From NCBI GenBank assembly GCA_015143295.1, contig CM026557.1, positions 26,259,760 to 26,323,759 of the forward strand: a stretch of 64,000 bases of DNA. The letters are read 5' to 3'. Origin of the DNA: Tetracentron sinense (lineage: Eukaryota > Streptophyta > Magnoliopsida > Trochodendrales > Trochodendraceae). Shown here piece after piece: positions 45,530 to 58,207 of the stretch. Position 1 is the stretch's first letter. Each line of letters opens with the position of its first letter. The notes beneath the pieces were generated by a model. It had not been told where the DNA came from. It saw nothing but the letters and a program-made list of their open reading frames with translations, and searched no databases. The position numbers were made by a program, and so were the translations under genes.

Positions 45530-48231
45530 ATACTCCCCTCACTTAAAATTAAGTTTTTGTCTAGGAGTTTATTTTTGGAAATAATTACTAGGGCCTTCCA
45601 CAGTCAATGAAAATTGGTTTTAACATACTAGTGGTCTTGTTGAAGCCAAAAGGGGAAGACTTGATCCTGATGACCTAGTTCTTTTAATTCACTTCATGTG
45701 ATGATAGGTGTGAAGTATAACTACGTAGGATGGTCACCCTAAATTGGGGATTATTCTGCAGTATATGTAGACGCCGATACAATGGGTCCACACTTAACCA
45801 TAATAACATGGCAACCAAAAGGCTTAAGGCATGCATATTCTAGAGGCCATAAAAAAAGATCGAGATCTATGAGAAGAATAGAAGCTACTCCCTATTTTGT
45901 GTGTGTGGTTTGCAATCAAAAGAGGAGAATTATACATATAGGATATGCCTCTCAATGCTTACTAGAAATATAATGTAATTATATTTCCTAACTACATAGA
46001 AAGAGGAATCTATGAAGTTTAACAAATAGTAAACAAAACAATCAAAGTTCAAAAATCTTAGATCCGATGAATGAATATATTATCATAATTTAATGTTTAA
46101 ATCAACATGTCCAAATTAAACCCCTTACCAATGAATTGTTCTCATAGTTAATATGATCACCTATATCTTGTGAGCTAAACTCTAAAGATATGATCTTGAT
46201 TTAACTTCCTGAATTGTTCTATTAGTTTATATTAAAAATAACATAAACAAGTTGGAAGTAAGTCGATCAATTTGAGTTACTCGTTCTTTATTCCAATACA
46301 CTATGAGTGATATGGATAAATAGGGATAATGAGAACAAAGCAAAGGACAAAAGAAACTACATATATGAAAACTTGATTTTTAGAAAAGAAATTATCATCT
46401 TTAATTGAATTTTTAATGCAAAAGGTTGTTTAAAATTCAGAATAAAGAAAGGTTGTTTGAAGAAGAAATACTTCTAAAATAGGACAAATGCAATTGTTGT
46501 TATTGTTACTGTTGGTTTTTGGTTATAATTACCACGCCAAATAGTTTCTATTAATGTGGTTAATTAATTTCGTCTATCATATTGAGTATGGTGCCACTAC
46601 CACTTATGTACCTCTTAACAGAGAATGAGATTAAATAAATCTCAGTACATAAATCTACATGAATATGAGTATTAGTTAGGTAATGACATCCTACTTCAAC
46701 GAATCTCTTCGAGTATTCTGTAACACAATAGTGTTACTGAATGAGGAAATTGACACTATATGATAGTGTACCAGACTTATTTACTTTTTATTGGGTTGTG
46801 CATTGTTGAATGAAACTTATCTACTCTATAGGATTTCAGTTCCTAAAGACCTCATATGTGATAAGGACAGGGGTGATGTCCAGTCTTAAACACTTTGTTT
46901 GGAGCATCCAACTTTGAAACTAAGCATGAGTTGAGTAGAAACCAAAAAGGAGATATACTTCTTTAGAGGCTATCCCAAAGAAATGATAAATATTTATTTC
47001 TGAAGTTAAGTAACCCGTTAAATACAGAGAGTGATATAGATATGGATCTAACCACATTTACTACAAATTATACTAGTACACAACCTCCAAACAATAATAG
47101 GATTTGTAGACCTGTAGTTAGACTGTTTATTTAAATGAGGTCTATGCTGATGATATGAATTAACTGAAAAATGGCAAAGAAATATAAATGGACATAATAA
47201 AAGGTATAGCCTATAAAATAAGCCATTGATGAAAGGGTCTAACAGCAAGGTTGGCCTTAATTGAAAGGATCCCCTTTCACTAATGGTAATACTAAAGTCC
47301 ATTGAGATTCTATTGCTAGTAGTTACACACTATATTGATGAGAAATTGCATATGGATATTGAAACTTCTTTCTTGAATGTTTACATTGAAAAGAATTTAT
47401 TTGGACCAGCCAAAGGGTTTTGCATTCCATAGACAGAAAATGTGTAGATTAGCAACCCACAAGCCCCATGATCTTTTTTGGCCTGAAGATAGTATTCAGT
47501 TTTTGGATCATCTATTATTGTTAATGATTCAAATCGTTTGATCCTAATTGGAGTTTGGATGAAACATATGTACACAAAAGTTTTAGTGGGAGTGTAGTGT
47601 AATACCTAGTCCTAATTATTGATAACATTCTACATATTGTGAATAGCGTAGAAATGTAGTCGACATTCTATGGAGGACCAAGGAGAAACATTTTATTTCT
47701 TAAATTTGAAACTATTCATTACATAAAGAAAAGGATGGTTGGAATTTTCTACTCTCAATTAAGATTGATACAATCTTGCAAATACTAGATACATTGCATA
47801 AGACATGATATGAGTCACGAAAGGTGTTTCGTGAATGAATATAAGTTTAATCCTAGTCTAGAACATTGATTTTCTATTTATTATGACCTCTAAATTTGAG
47901 GAGAACTAAACATAATTATTTGGAGGATAATAGAAAATATTTAATTTGATAAAGACTCAAATTTGAATTTTCAATCAAAAATGGATATTGGATGTCCAAT
48001 TCTGAGTTTGTGTTCATTACTAGGAAAAAGGTGCGTTTAATTGGAAAGGTTGTATCAAATTCATCCTGGTTGAATTGTTCATAAAGGAAAATTGTGATAA
48101 TCACAAATTGCTACAATGGAAACGTGTTAGGCCTGCGAATAAATTTTTACTTGAAAAATGTTTTCAAGAAACATTTATAGATGACGGGTTCCATGTTCAT
48201 GTATGATTTACTTTGAGTGCAAGTTGGAGAT
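45530..48231 (+). pseudogene. Copia C internal region, decayed pol
   Basis: Resumes copia C after the ATTGT duplication. An RT fragment is clear at 47277-47429: M-V-I-L-K-S-I, H-M-D-I-E-T-S-F-L-N-V and a P-A-K-G-F matching the A-M-L-K-S-I...Q-M-D-V-K-T-A-F-L-N-G...Q-P-E-G-F block of copia RT. Further on, broken traces of RT (about 47690-47820) and of an RNase H D-F-Q-S stretch (about 47960-48010) can be followed across frames. The polypurine-like gcaagttggaga precedes the LTR at 48232. The remaining internal length (about 3.3 kb with 23879-24471) shows internal deletion. 45530-47270 has no recognisable domain. Confidence 0.7.
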
Positions 48232-49112
48232 TGTTAGTATAGTATGCCCTCGAAAGTCAAGTACACGTGATTAATATGTTTAATTAATCACTTAAATATT
48301 TATTTATAGTCGCCGACATGCATATTAATTATGGGTATTGTAAATGTTCCATTGTGATGTGAACACTATGTCCTTAGGAAATATTACGAATGAGAACCTT
48401 GTCATGGTTGAGACCATGGACATAAGATAAGGCACTCTAGTAATCCTAAAATAGTCTAGGCTATGGGTGTGGACTGGGCCTCACACTCTATTATGGCCTA
48501 TACATGTGATCTCTCTATAGGATAATATGATGTATCTTTATCATAGAGGGTAGAGACTCTCAGACACACATGTAGGTGCATGTAATGAGTTACATGACAC
48601 TAATAGATCTATCCCAAAACACTCGATGGAAAAATTACTATCATGTTTAATAAGGGTGATTCTTGTTGCATTATGCAAATAAGTTTGAAGCATGCATATT
48701 CTCCTCTGACTTGAGAGATTTGCATCCTCTCTCATGCATTGTCTATATGACGTGGATGTTACCAAACGACAATGCCTAATTACGAGCTATATACGGGTAC
48801 GTTGAGTTATGCACATGGTGTATAGATAGGAGCAAATGCTCAAATAAGGAATCCATTAGTCCTTCTATAAAGGAAATTGTTGCCGAAGGATGAATGCATT
48901 TAGATAATTTAATCATCAAGATTGAACTCAATAAATCCATGCATGGTAGTTTTGATAAAAGAGTTTATCAAAATTTTTCTTTATATAATATATTATTTTA
49001 TCAAAATAATTTTTAAAATATTTTTTCCGAGTCTAATGAGATGATAAATTATGACTTCATAAGTCAGGGATCGATTGTGATTACCAATCCATTCCTAGTG
49101 GCTTATATGGAA

Positions 49113-51159
49113 CTAGCAGAAAACCCGTGCGATGCACGGGAAGTAAAAGAAGGAAGAAAAAAAAAATTATTTGTCAAAATAAATGAATTATTTTATAGGT
49201 ACTCCTAATGTGTAAACCTAAATGTACTCACAAATCCTAGCCCTAAGTGTACTCCTAAATACACTCCCAAATCCTTGCCCTTAATTCAATTATTAAAGGG
49301 TCAGGATTACAACTGATGTGACATTGAAAAAAACACCTCACTTGTTAGGATTGGGGATTATTTTTGGGAGTACCTATAGACTGACCCAAAACGAATAGCA
49401 TTTGGGGTTATTCTCCTAAACACCTCACTTGTTGCACTCGTATTAATAGGGATTAGGGTTTGGGAGAGCTGGTCAGCATCATCCTATCTTTTCAAAACAC
49501 ATATGATTTAACTAAACAAAACCTAAAAATTCATTTGATGATGGATAGAATATTTTAACATTTTTGAAATCCAATTTAAGAGATGATTATTAAACAATTC
49601 AATTTATGGGAAACGTCTCCCTTTTACCCTAAGGATTGGGTGATTCTTATATTAATGATATGAGATATACTTTTTCCACATGGTTATAAATTATCATGTG
49701 TGATAGATTTTTAGTTAGATTTCAGGTGTCCTTATTCTATCAATTTCTTGAACAATTAAAAAAAAAAAATTAATTTAACAAAGATGATTGAAAGTTAGAA
49801 AGGAAATACTATGTGATATTTTTTTGGTTTGATTTCAGGTTCTCATTCATTCCAATTAAGAATGATGGAAGAGAGTAGGGTATATAACATGGCTCATAGA
49901 TATCGGCCATGAAGATGTCAATGTAAAGTGTCATTTCCCAACCTAAGATCATAGGACGGTTGCAGGTTACATACCACCCTGACAGGAGTCCTTAATGTCA
50001 TTGCTATTATCCATATGGGTGATGCTTCAGTGAGATTTAGGCGAGCAGGGATAGGTAAAATTTTCTACAAAATGCATGACTTAGAGAAAAAAAAGATGAG
50101 AGAAAGTGAAACATTTTTATCTTGAGCTTTATAATTGATTCAAACATTGGTTAGAAGTGATTTTGGTTAAAAATGGCTCAACCAATCTGCTGAGAGGTCG
50201 AACCAAGCCCAATCCTAAGAGAAAAACATTCAGCTTGTAGCTGGACCTAGCTCAAAGTATCAAGATATCATGATGATCTTCTAAGATGTCAAATCTTATT
50301 ATTTCTCAATCTACATAGCATGGTTGGGATGGTAAGAAAGAAGATAGAAATCTTCTCGAGCTCTTCAATATCTTAAATATAAAAGTACAAAGTAAGAAAT
50401 ATCTATTAAAGGGAAAAACTCAGAAAGGTATAGTACATCAAAAACAAAACAAAATAAAAAATTGTTGTATGATGTTGGGTTTGTTTGGAACAAAGATGGC
50501 CAACGACCAAGATGACTGCAACTGAATGATATCCATCAATGTCATTCCAACTAAAGTGTGGCATGGAAGAAAGATCCGTAGAAGCACACAAGACTCTTAT
50601 TGTAATAAGAATTGAGTTTTCGTTTCTATATCATCAACCTACTCCCAAGAAATACCCTCCCCTAAAGAAAAGATGATTCTAGCAACCCCCGAAGAAAAGA
50701 TGATTCTAGCAAGTGACTTAGGATTGACTATTATTTATAGGAAAGAGAGATGGATAGGAAGAGAACAGTGACATGAAAAAATTAATATATTTTGTCCAAT
50801 TGATGGATAAATTACCTAAGAGTAGGGAAGAGGGAGATATTAGGAAATTAAGTCTCTTATTAAGAGTGATTTAATAGGAGAGAGAGTAAGAGAGGCATAA
50901 GAGAAGAGAGAGGAAGAGAAAGGTGACATGAAAAAATATAATTAATCCAATTGAGAGATAAAAAAATGTAAGAGTAGGGGAGAGGAAGATTTTAGGGAAG
51001 TTAATGCATTATTAAGAGAGGCTTAATAGGAAAGAGAGTAAGAGAGGCTTAAGAGGAGAAAGAGGGAGAGGAAGTTGATGATTTGGCATCAACTTGAAAA
51101 AAATGGAGAACAATGAGATATGCCATGTGGAACCAACCGGCATATAGTATTAGTATAGA
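49113..51159 (-). mobile_element. Non-autonomous Helitron, 2047 bp
   Basis: On the minus strand it starts TCTATACTAATACTATATG (51159 downward) and ends with the hairpin CCCGTGC-ATC-GCACGGG (49140-49124), 7 nt, then CTAG (49116-49113). It is inserted between host A (49112) and T (51160) with no target duplication. The uninterrupted paralogous LTR at about 23033-23060 shows the empty site. No Rep/helicase ORF is present. It contains two tandem copies of a ~164-bp purine-rich unit (from 50769 and 50933). Confidence 0.88.
50769..51090. repeat. 164-bp tandem repeat, two copies, in Helitron
   Basis: The units start gtgacatgaaaaaat at 50769 and 50933 and end in aagagagg-rich purine tracts. One strand is almost pure purine over long stretches. 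No coding potential. Confidence 0.7.
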
Positions 51160-51986
51160 TATGAAAATTTAAGTGGAAGGATTTTAATTAAAAATAAGTT
51201 GTAATGGAAGAGCTTTATTCTAATAAGTCTTCACCGTTGGGGTTTGCATTGCAATGTGTTAATGAACATTATTGCAATATGTGAAAAAACTCAAAGGAGT
51301 TTTTTGTAAAAGAAAAATCTCATAAGATTTTAAATTAAAATTGTAATTCTAATCTCACATCCAATGGTTGAGATCCCATTCTATTTGTTTCCTACTCTCT
51401 CTATAATTGTTCCACAATTTATATGTGCTATAAATATCATAAGAGTGCCCTGCCAACCATAATTTCCTTCTTAGATTTCGGGCCTTGTGTATGATTAAAG
51501 GAATCAACACTGTTTCGGTGTATAGACCATAACTCTGATTTTGGTCCAACAATATGTTATTTCAAAAATCTTTTTGAGATCTACAACTTTCATGAAGAAA
51601 GCTTTTCCAGAATCATTTGTTTTGAAGGTCAAAACGTCAGTCGAAGAGAAAAGATAAGAATATGGTATTCTACATTTTTTTTGTGATCTTCTTCATTGCT
51701 TATGAAGTAAAGGAAAATGGATATGATTCCTAAGGTTAGATGCATACTTTGAGGAATGGAGAAGACTATTAGTTCTATATAAATGAGCGTAGAGAATCAA
51801 ATAGAGGAACAACATGAATCAATATAAGAGGCTACACACTTGAGTAGCTTTCGAATAAAGATTAGTAGTTCATAAACATTCCTTAAGATTTAAATCTTCA
51901 AGTGAAGATTTAGAAGGGGGAAAAATCACTATCCCATCTCACGAAAAAGTTTTGCAATATATGTTTCCAACCATTGGAAACTATCA

Positions 51987-52606
51987 GCAACATCCATTTC
52001 CATGTATCAACAAGGAGGGGGCTTGATTTTAGGTTGGTATTTGGTAGCGGTGTATGTGATCGAATATGCTTTTTTTACTCTTCTTTTAGGCCCTGACTCG
52101 GCCTTGGTCATTAAGGGTTAGGTATAGAGTTCAAACGCTCCGAGGGATTGACCCTTATAGGTGAGGGCTAGGCCAAGTAAGACCTAGACCCTATCCTTTG
52201 GCAGCCCTATATAGAAGTAGATATGCCCTATTTTATTTTAACAAGCTTCAATAGAGTCCTCGGGGAGGGTTGATAGAAGGGATTCAATATAAATTGAGTT
52301 TTACTTAGAGCGAAGCCCAGAACCTAGGTATCTACGTCATAGAGGGGTCTGGGATGCCCAAGCCTTGCCTCAAAACTAGCTTAGGTACAAAGACTAGGCC
52401 ATTAGTAAAAACTAAGACCAAGCTTAGCTTACTTTATTAAACAGACCCATATACTAAGCCCAATCATAATCAAATATGACTTTTAGTCGATCAAAGCTAA
52501 AGCCCATAATGACTACACTTTTCAGTGCTCACTAGGCTGGCTTGGTCCATTAATATGCATGGCAATTACTAACGCACTAGGTTCTCACACCTGTGAACTG
52601 CAGGCT
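51987..52606. other. Flank right of copia C, no gene
   Basis: About 620 bp of single-looking sequence after the copia C LTR. It has no ORF or domain that I recognise. It may be the DNA into which copia C inserted, or an older unrecognised repeat. Confidence 0.5.
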
Positions 52607-53091
52607 TAGGGGTACCCGTATTCGAGCAGGGTTGAGCTGAGCTTGGGCCTGCTTGGCTCGGCTTGAAAGGATTTACTCTAGGCTTGAAGCTCGGCTCAAA
52701 TTCATAAAGCTTGGCTCAAAGCTCGGCTCGACCTGAATTGATTCAAGTTCGAGCTGGGCTTGGCTTGGCTCGAGCTCGGGTTGAATGCTTTTAAAAAAAG
52801 ATTAAATAAAATAATAATATTTTATGTTAATTTATATATATAATAATGATATGCATAAATACTATTTTTTATTTATTTTATTTTTTAAAAATATTATTCG
52901 AGTCTAGCCGAGCTCGGCCCGAATCGAACAAGAAATAGCTCGAGCTCGACTTGAACATTTTTGAAGGTTGATTGCTTGGCTCATCTCAGCCTGGCCCGGC
53001 CCGGTCCGATCGAACCTAAAAATCAAGCTTGAGCTCAGCTTGATCGGGCCGAGCCGAGCAATCAAGCTAGCCTAGATTGTGTATACCCCTA
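52607..53091. mobile_element. hAT-type MITE, 485 bp
   Basis: The ends TAGGGGTA (52607-52614) and TACCCCTA (53084-53091) are inverted repeats. The 8-bp flanks TGCAGGCT (52599-52606) and TGTAGGCT (53092-53099) differ at one base. Subterminal regions are full of gctcggctcgagct-type motifs in both orientations, around an AT-rich centre (52795-52900). No transposase. Confidence 0.8.
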
Positions 53092-54003
53092 TGTAGGCTG
53101 TAGCGGTTGCCTTAGATGCCACATTATTATTGTTTTCTAGAGAATGCTCTCTCTAGTCATGTCAACCATTAATTGACTCATAAAAAAGTTTTTTTTTAAC
53201 GGGGTCACATATAAAGGTGGTTTGACTTTTTCCCATGTGAGTGATTAAGGGTTTACTCAGCTAGCACTAGCACTCTCCCCCGTTTTTAAGCAAACCCTAT
53301 GTTTTTTAATTTATTTTTTGTTTGAAGATGCATTGATTAAATCAACAGAGAGATAATTACATGCTTAGATTGGCTCCACCCAATCCAAGATCACTAGAGT
53401 GAAGACACGAAGACCAAACAAATACTAAGACTTTAGACCAAGAAAGCCTTAACACATGGTGAGCAAGAGTATGAGAAGACTAATTGTTCATTCGCCTTGT
53501 ATGAGAGATCATCAAAATTTTGGTACCTGTCCAAGAAGGACCCAAACATCTGCCATATATGATGGAGATTGCTTCAGCTGGGACGTAATTGAGCAATCTT
53601 TGAAGATACAAAATCAAGGTTTTTTTTTTAAAAAAAATATGTAAATAGCCCTAATGTTTTTCTCTTAGATATATATGACCAATAAATATTCAACTTTATT
53701 TTTTTAGCCCTACACAATTGGAAAAAGTCATGTGTATGTTCCTTCTGTAACTTTTATTTTATGCGGGTGAAAATGCCCCTAACTGAAGTGAAAATAAAAT
53801 AAAAATGACTGAGGGTTTGAAATCTGAATCCCTCATTTTTTCGTTTTCTGCCTCTTGAAATCGTGATCAAGTCTCCAATTTTTTCCAACGGTCCTCTTTG
53901 ATTTTATGTAACCTCCAACGACCCACTTTGATATTCGGCAACCTCCTACAACCCTTTTTTGATTTCTGACAATGTTTGTTTTGAGGGTACGCACAGATGA
54001 TCT
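53092..54003. other. Spacer without recognised gene
   Basis: About 900 bp, AT-rich in part, with T-runs (53189, 53624). A 62-codon frame at 53456-53644 has no recognisable domain. Nothing else is supported. Confidence 0.4.
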
Positions 54004-54250
54004 AAGAAGAGATTAGGGTTTGGGTTGTTTTAAGGTTAAGTACAAATGACCTAAAAAGAGATTAGGGTTTGGGTTGTTTTAAGGTTAAGAACAAATGAAC
54101 TAAAAAGAGATTAGGGTTTGGGTTGTTTTCAGGTTAAGTACAAATGACCTAAAAAGAAATTAGGGTTTGGGTTGTTTTAAGGCTAAGTACAAATGACCTA
54201 AAAAGAGATTAGGGTTTGGGTTGTTTTGAAGTTAAGTGCAGGCGACTTAA
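54004..54250. repeat. 49-bp minisatellite, five copies
   Basis: gattagggtttggg recurs at 54011, 54060, 54109, 54158 and 54207, an exact 49-bp period. Units contain TTAGGGTTTGGG, close to but not the plant telomere repeat, followed by gttgttttaaggttaagtacaaatgacc. Confidence 0.9.
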
Positions 54251-54768
54251 CAGACAATCTCTGATCTCCTCCTTTGAATTTTCTCATTTCCTTAATACTA
54301 ATTAATATTATATCTCTTTCATTTTTGGGTAATGATCTATTTCATTGTTTATTTAGATCGAAAGGTAGGGTTTCTCTATTTAAATTGAAAGCTAGGGTTC
54401 CTCATTTCATTTATTCTTCCATTTCTCTATTTTAGATTTCCAATTATAAAAGAAAGTGCTTAGTTTTCTTTTCCTAGTATTTTTTATTCCTCTATATTAT
54501 ATTCCTAGCTGCAAAAGGAAGTGGGAAGTGCTTGAAAGTGTGATAGTTTATCTATTGTAAATAATTCAAGTAAGTTCTTTTGAAAGTACCAACTATATAC
54601 TCTTGTCTGCTAACTTTTAGGAGGACATTCCAACTTTTGCAAGTTCATAAATTTTAAGTGTATAAGGACATATATTGGGGAGAAATAGTTTGTTTTGGTT
54701 TACAAATTTTGGGTTATTGTGATACATAATTAACTTATAAATGTATGTTTATAGGAGTTTATGAAGTG

Positions 54769-57185
54769 TGTCAGCACCCTATTTTTACACCCCCTTAACC
54801 GTGGTTAATTAATTTAGCTATGGTCCAAACCCTAGATCAACCCTAGTTCCAAACCCTAGGTAAACCCTTAACCATAGGACTAAACCCTAGTTAAGACCCT
54901 AGTTAACCCTAAGCTTAACCCTAGGTAGTCCTAAACCCAAACCCTAGGTAGCTCTAGCCTAACCTTAGTAAGCCCTAGGTATACCCAAGGCCCAAGCCCA
55001 TTTGACCAAACTTATACCTAGACAACTCAATCAAACCCAATTACCTAATTTTATTACCCAACCCAAGTAGTCGAGCCCAAATACCCAATCACCCAATTGC
55101 CTAAGCCAAAGCCTATTTCCATAGCCCAAGCCCAAATGTCATAGTCAAAGTCCAATAATCATAACCCATGACCCATCTACTAATAACCCATGATCCATAA
55201 GACCTAATCCACATATCCATATCCACCTACCCTATATCCTACAACCCATATCCATATAACCCATAGTTCACTCAACCCACCAACTCTCTTACACCTCTCT
55301 TACATCAACCCATACCTATATAACTCATAGTTCACTCAACCCACCAACTCTCTTACACCCCTCTTACACCATATATCCTACAACCCATACTCATATAACT
55401 CATAGTTCACTCAACCCACCAACTCTCTTACACTCTCTTACACTTCTTACAACACTCAATCTATCAACTCACCTTACAACACTCAAGTCTTTACCCACTA
55501 GCTCCTTTTATCCCCCATGTAAAAGACACAACCCAACCTCTTAGTTTTCCTATAAATACCAATCCCTTAGCCCCTTAGATCCATCCCTCAAGACCCCTAG
55601 AAGGTTCCCACCCACTTGTGTTTCTCTTGAGTTTGAAGAAGGGAGAAGAAACTAAGGTTTAGAGTTTGGAAAGAATTCTAAGACTAAAAGCTTAGAGTTC
55701 TTCACTAACTCTCTTCCTTTGTGGATTCTAAAACCCTACCCCTTGGAGCATTGAAGGAGAATTCTTGGAAGAGTAGGCACTCCTTCTTTCATTTTCTCTT
55801 CTTTTTTATCTTTTTTTTTATTTGGTTCTCTCTTCTTGATCTCTCATTTCTCAAGCATAGTTGGGCCTCTCTACACCAATCTAATGGTGTAGAGGGACCC
55901 CATATCAAAGGCAAGGAGATGCTCCTTTTTTCTTTTCCTTTCCATGTACATATTTTCTTCTTTTTTATGTACCCACAAGTGTGGATATGGGTAGGCCCAT
56001 AGAGAGTGGAAGCTAAAGCTATACCTCTCTTTTTCATTTTGTTTTCTTTTGAGATTCTAGTCCTCTTTCTAGAATTTTTTGTGAAAGCTCATCCCCTCCC
56101 TAACATTCTTTAGAGCAACATTACATCATTAATAATGGTGTAAATGAACCACCTTAAAAGGGAGAGGATGAGTTTTCATTTTCTTTCATTTCTTTATTTT
56201 TCCTTCATGTTCTATGTTGAATGGGTAGGTGATGGTTTAAGGACTTAAGATAAATGATGGTGTAAGGACTTAAAGAGGACATTCTTAAAAATGTTTTATA
56301 CTAAAGACAATGGTATTTGATCTATTATCAACATCAATCCAACAAAATAGGTGTTGGTAATAGACCATTTACTATTCATAAGACACATCCCTCTTTATGT
56401 CTTAAACTATAATCTTTTAGCCAAACTCTTGGACTAAATTTGACTTTAGTTAAGTTTGTCAAAACCTTACCTATATGAAAATTCAAAAACATGATAAAAT
56501 CTCAAAATACCAAAAACATGATAAAATCTCAAAACACCAAAAACATTCAAATATAACCAAAATATAAAAAACATTCAAATATCCCCAAAAATCTCAAAAA
56601 ATATAAAAAATACAAAAAGACCAAAAAGAGACTTGTAGGACCTCCTTAGCTTTGGTTAGCTCATCTAACCATGGATAAATACCCTCTAACTGCGGTCAGA
56701 CTTAACACTTGTACACTTGACCTCCCCGGTCAACTAAACCATAGCCTTCTAGGCTAGACCCTTTGACCATCCTATGCACACACACACTCCCCCCTAGCCT
56801 CGGCACGGGCTCATGTGCCAGAACTACGCTCGGTCTGATCTCACCATGTGAGTACGTAGGCAACTCAACTCGGGTTCGACCCTAGCCATCTAGCTTTCTA
56901 TTTTTCTTGGATTAGCACTCACTTAAAAACTTTGGACATTTTAATTAAACTTTGAGATTATAATTGGCTTAAGTTTAGGGAGTAGGTAACTGTTATAAAA
57001 CGGAGGTCTTGGGGTGCCTAATACCTTTCCCAGGACTTAATCGAACCGCTTACCCTAACTCTGTAAAGACCATTTGCCTTATCCAAACAAACAAATACCC
57101 GGGACCTATCCCTAAGAATGAATAGGTGGCGACTCAAGTCAAAACATATAATTGTGAAAGTGGGTTGGAAAATCTCATGCTCACA
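54769..57185 (+). repeat. Tat-like gypsy solo LTR T3, 2417 bp
   Basis: Starts TGTCAGCACCCTATTTTTAC and ends ATGCTCACA. The target duplication AAGTG is perfect at 54764-54768 and 57186-57190. A TATAAATA box is at 55551. The end region (ctaatacctttcccaggac, then ggtggcgactc at 57126) is typical of this LTR type. Unlike T1 and T2 I see no gaatggcggta hairpins. Confidence 0.85.
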
Positions 57186-57190
57186 AAGTG

Positions 57191-57832
57191 TACATGATAA
57201 AAGTTGTGAGCAATATGTAGAAGAGATGCCCTATCTTTAGACAATCTTCTCTTCTACCATGATGTGATGGAGCAGGGTTTAAGGGGCATATCTTCCTTTT
57301 TCTTCATTAACTGTGAGTGGTATGACTTCCAGAAAGCAGGGAGCTTGGCGATGATCTTACTGACTAGAATTTTTTTTCATCGAGGTTCATGCCAGATCTA
57401 ATAATATATCTACAATTTTTTGTAATTCCTGAACTTCTTCAATAATTGACTTGTTATTGAGTCTTGTATTTTAGGTAATTTTCCACTTGAAATTTATTTG
57501 ATCTAGATTCCAAAATGTAGATGCCCCAAAGTATCTCCCATAACTCTCTTGCACTCTTACTTGTTTTTTCAAGAAATGGTCAAAGAATGTCGTAGAAAGA
57601 GAGTTCAAGAAGTTGTTACGACAAGTATACTCATCGTCGATCCACTTGAGAGTTTTCCTAGATCTTCCTCGAAAACATAGATTCCACTCAACATTCTGGG
57701 ACAACTTTTGTTAGCACAGTAGCTCTCTCCATTGAACTTTAGTGCGGCATCCACGTGTAAAACTCCCATCTTTGTTTTCATAGTCATAGGACAGTGACTT
57801 CTCTTCAAATTAGTGTCAATTAGTAACCACAA
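57191..57832 (-). pseudogene. Decayed copia gag fragment
   Basis: Read downward from 57832, in more than one frame: K-F-N-G-E-S-Y, then I-D-D-E-Y, then S-I-I-E-E-V-Q-E-L-Q-K-I-V (about 57440-57400). The last fits the V-H-E-L-Q block of copia Gag (UBN2-type), followed by a broken L-P-x-x-W-K-like region near 57330. Stops and frame changes are frequent. The T3 solo LTR inserted at its 3' side. No pol is seen nearby. Confidence 0.5.
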
Positions 57833-58200
57833 TCACAACATTTGGGATTTTCCTAAGCCTGCTGTAACTGGTGCAACTCCTATCTTCGTTATCGTTGCCA
57901 TAGGAGAGTGACATAACTTCAAATTATTGTCAGTTAGTACTACAATCACAAAATGTGGGATTTTCCTAATTATGCTATTAATTAAGAATGATTGTAGTCA
58001 CAAAATATGAGATTTTCCTTTGTTATAGTAGTTAACTTGCGCATATTTTGTGATTGTGTTCACATAATATGGGTTTAAACCTTTCTCTTTGTAGTCATAA
58101 GAATGATTGTAGTCACAAAATATGAATTTTTGTATAGGCTCCAGAGCTCCTTGTCCACACCCGTGCGCGCTCGCACACCCAAGTTTGGGTGTAAGGTTAC
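57833..58200. repeat. Repeated cacaaaatatgggattttcct motif region
   Basis: A unit of about 110 bp (caaatta..gtcagttagta..acaatcacaa..tgtgggattttcctaa) occurs at about 57808 and 57918. Shorter tgtagtcacaaaatatga copies follow at about 57990 and 58092. No coding signal. Confidence 0.6.
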
Positions 58201-58207
58201 GTAACGG

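Larger units (their letters stand above)
48232..51986 (+). repeat. Copia C 3' LTR, split by Helitron
   Basis: Starts TGTTAGTATAGTATGCCC and ends near ggaaactatca at 51986. Without the Helitron it is about 1.71 kb. It aligns with the 5' copy at 22268-23878 throughout, including across the Helitron site, where the 5' copy is uninterrupted. Confidence 0.8.
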
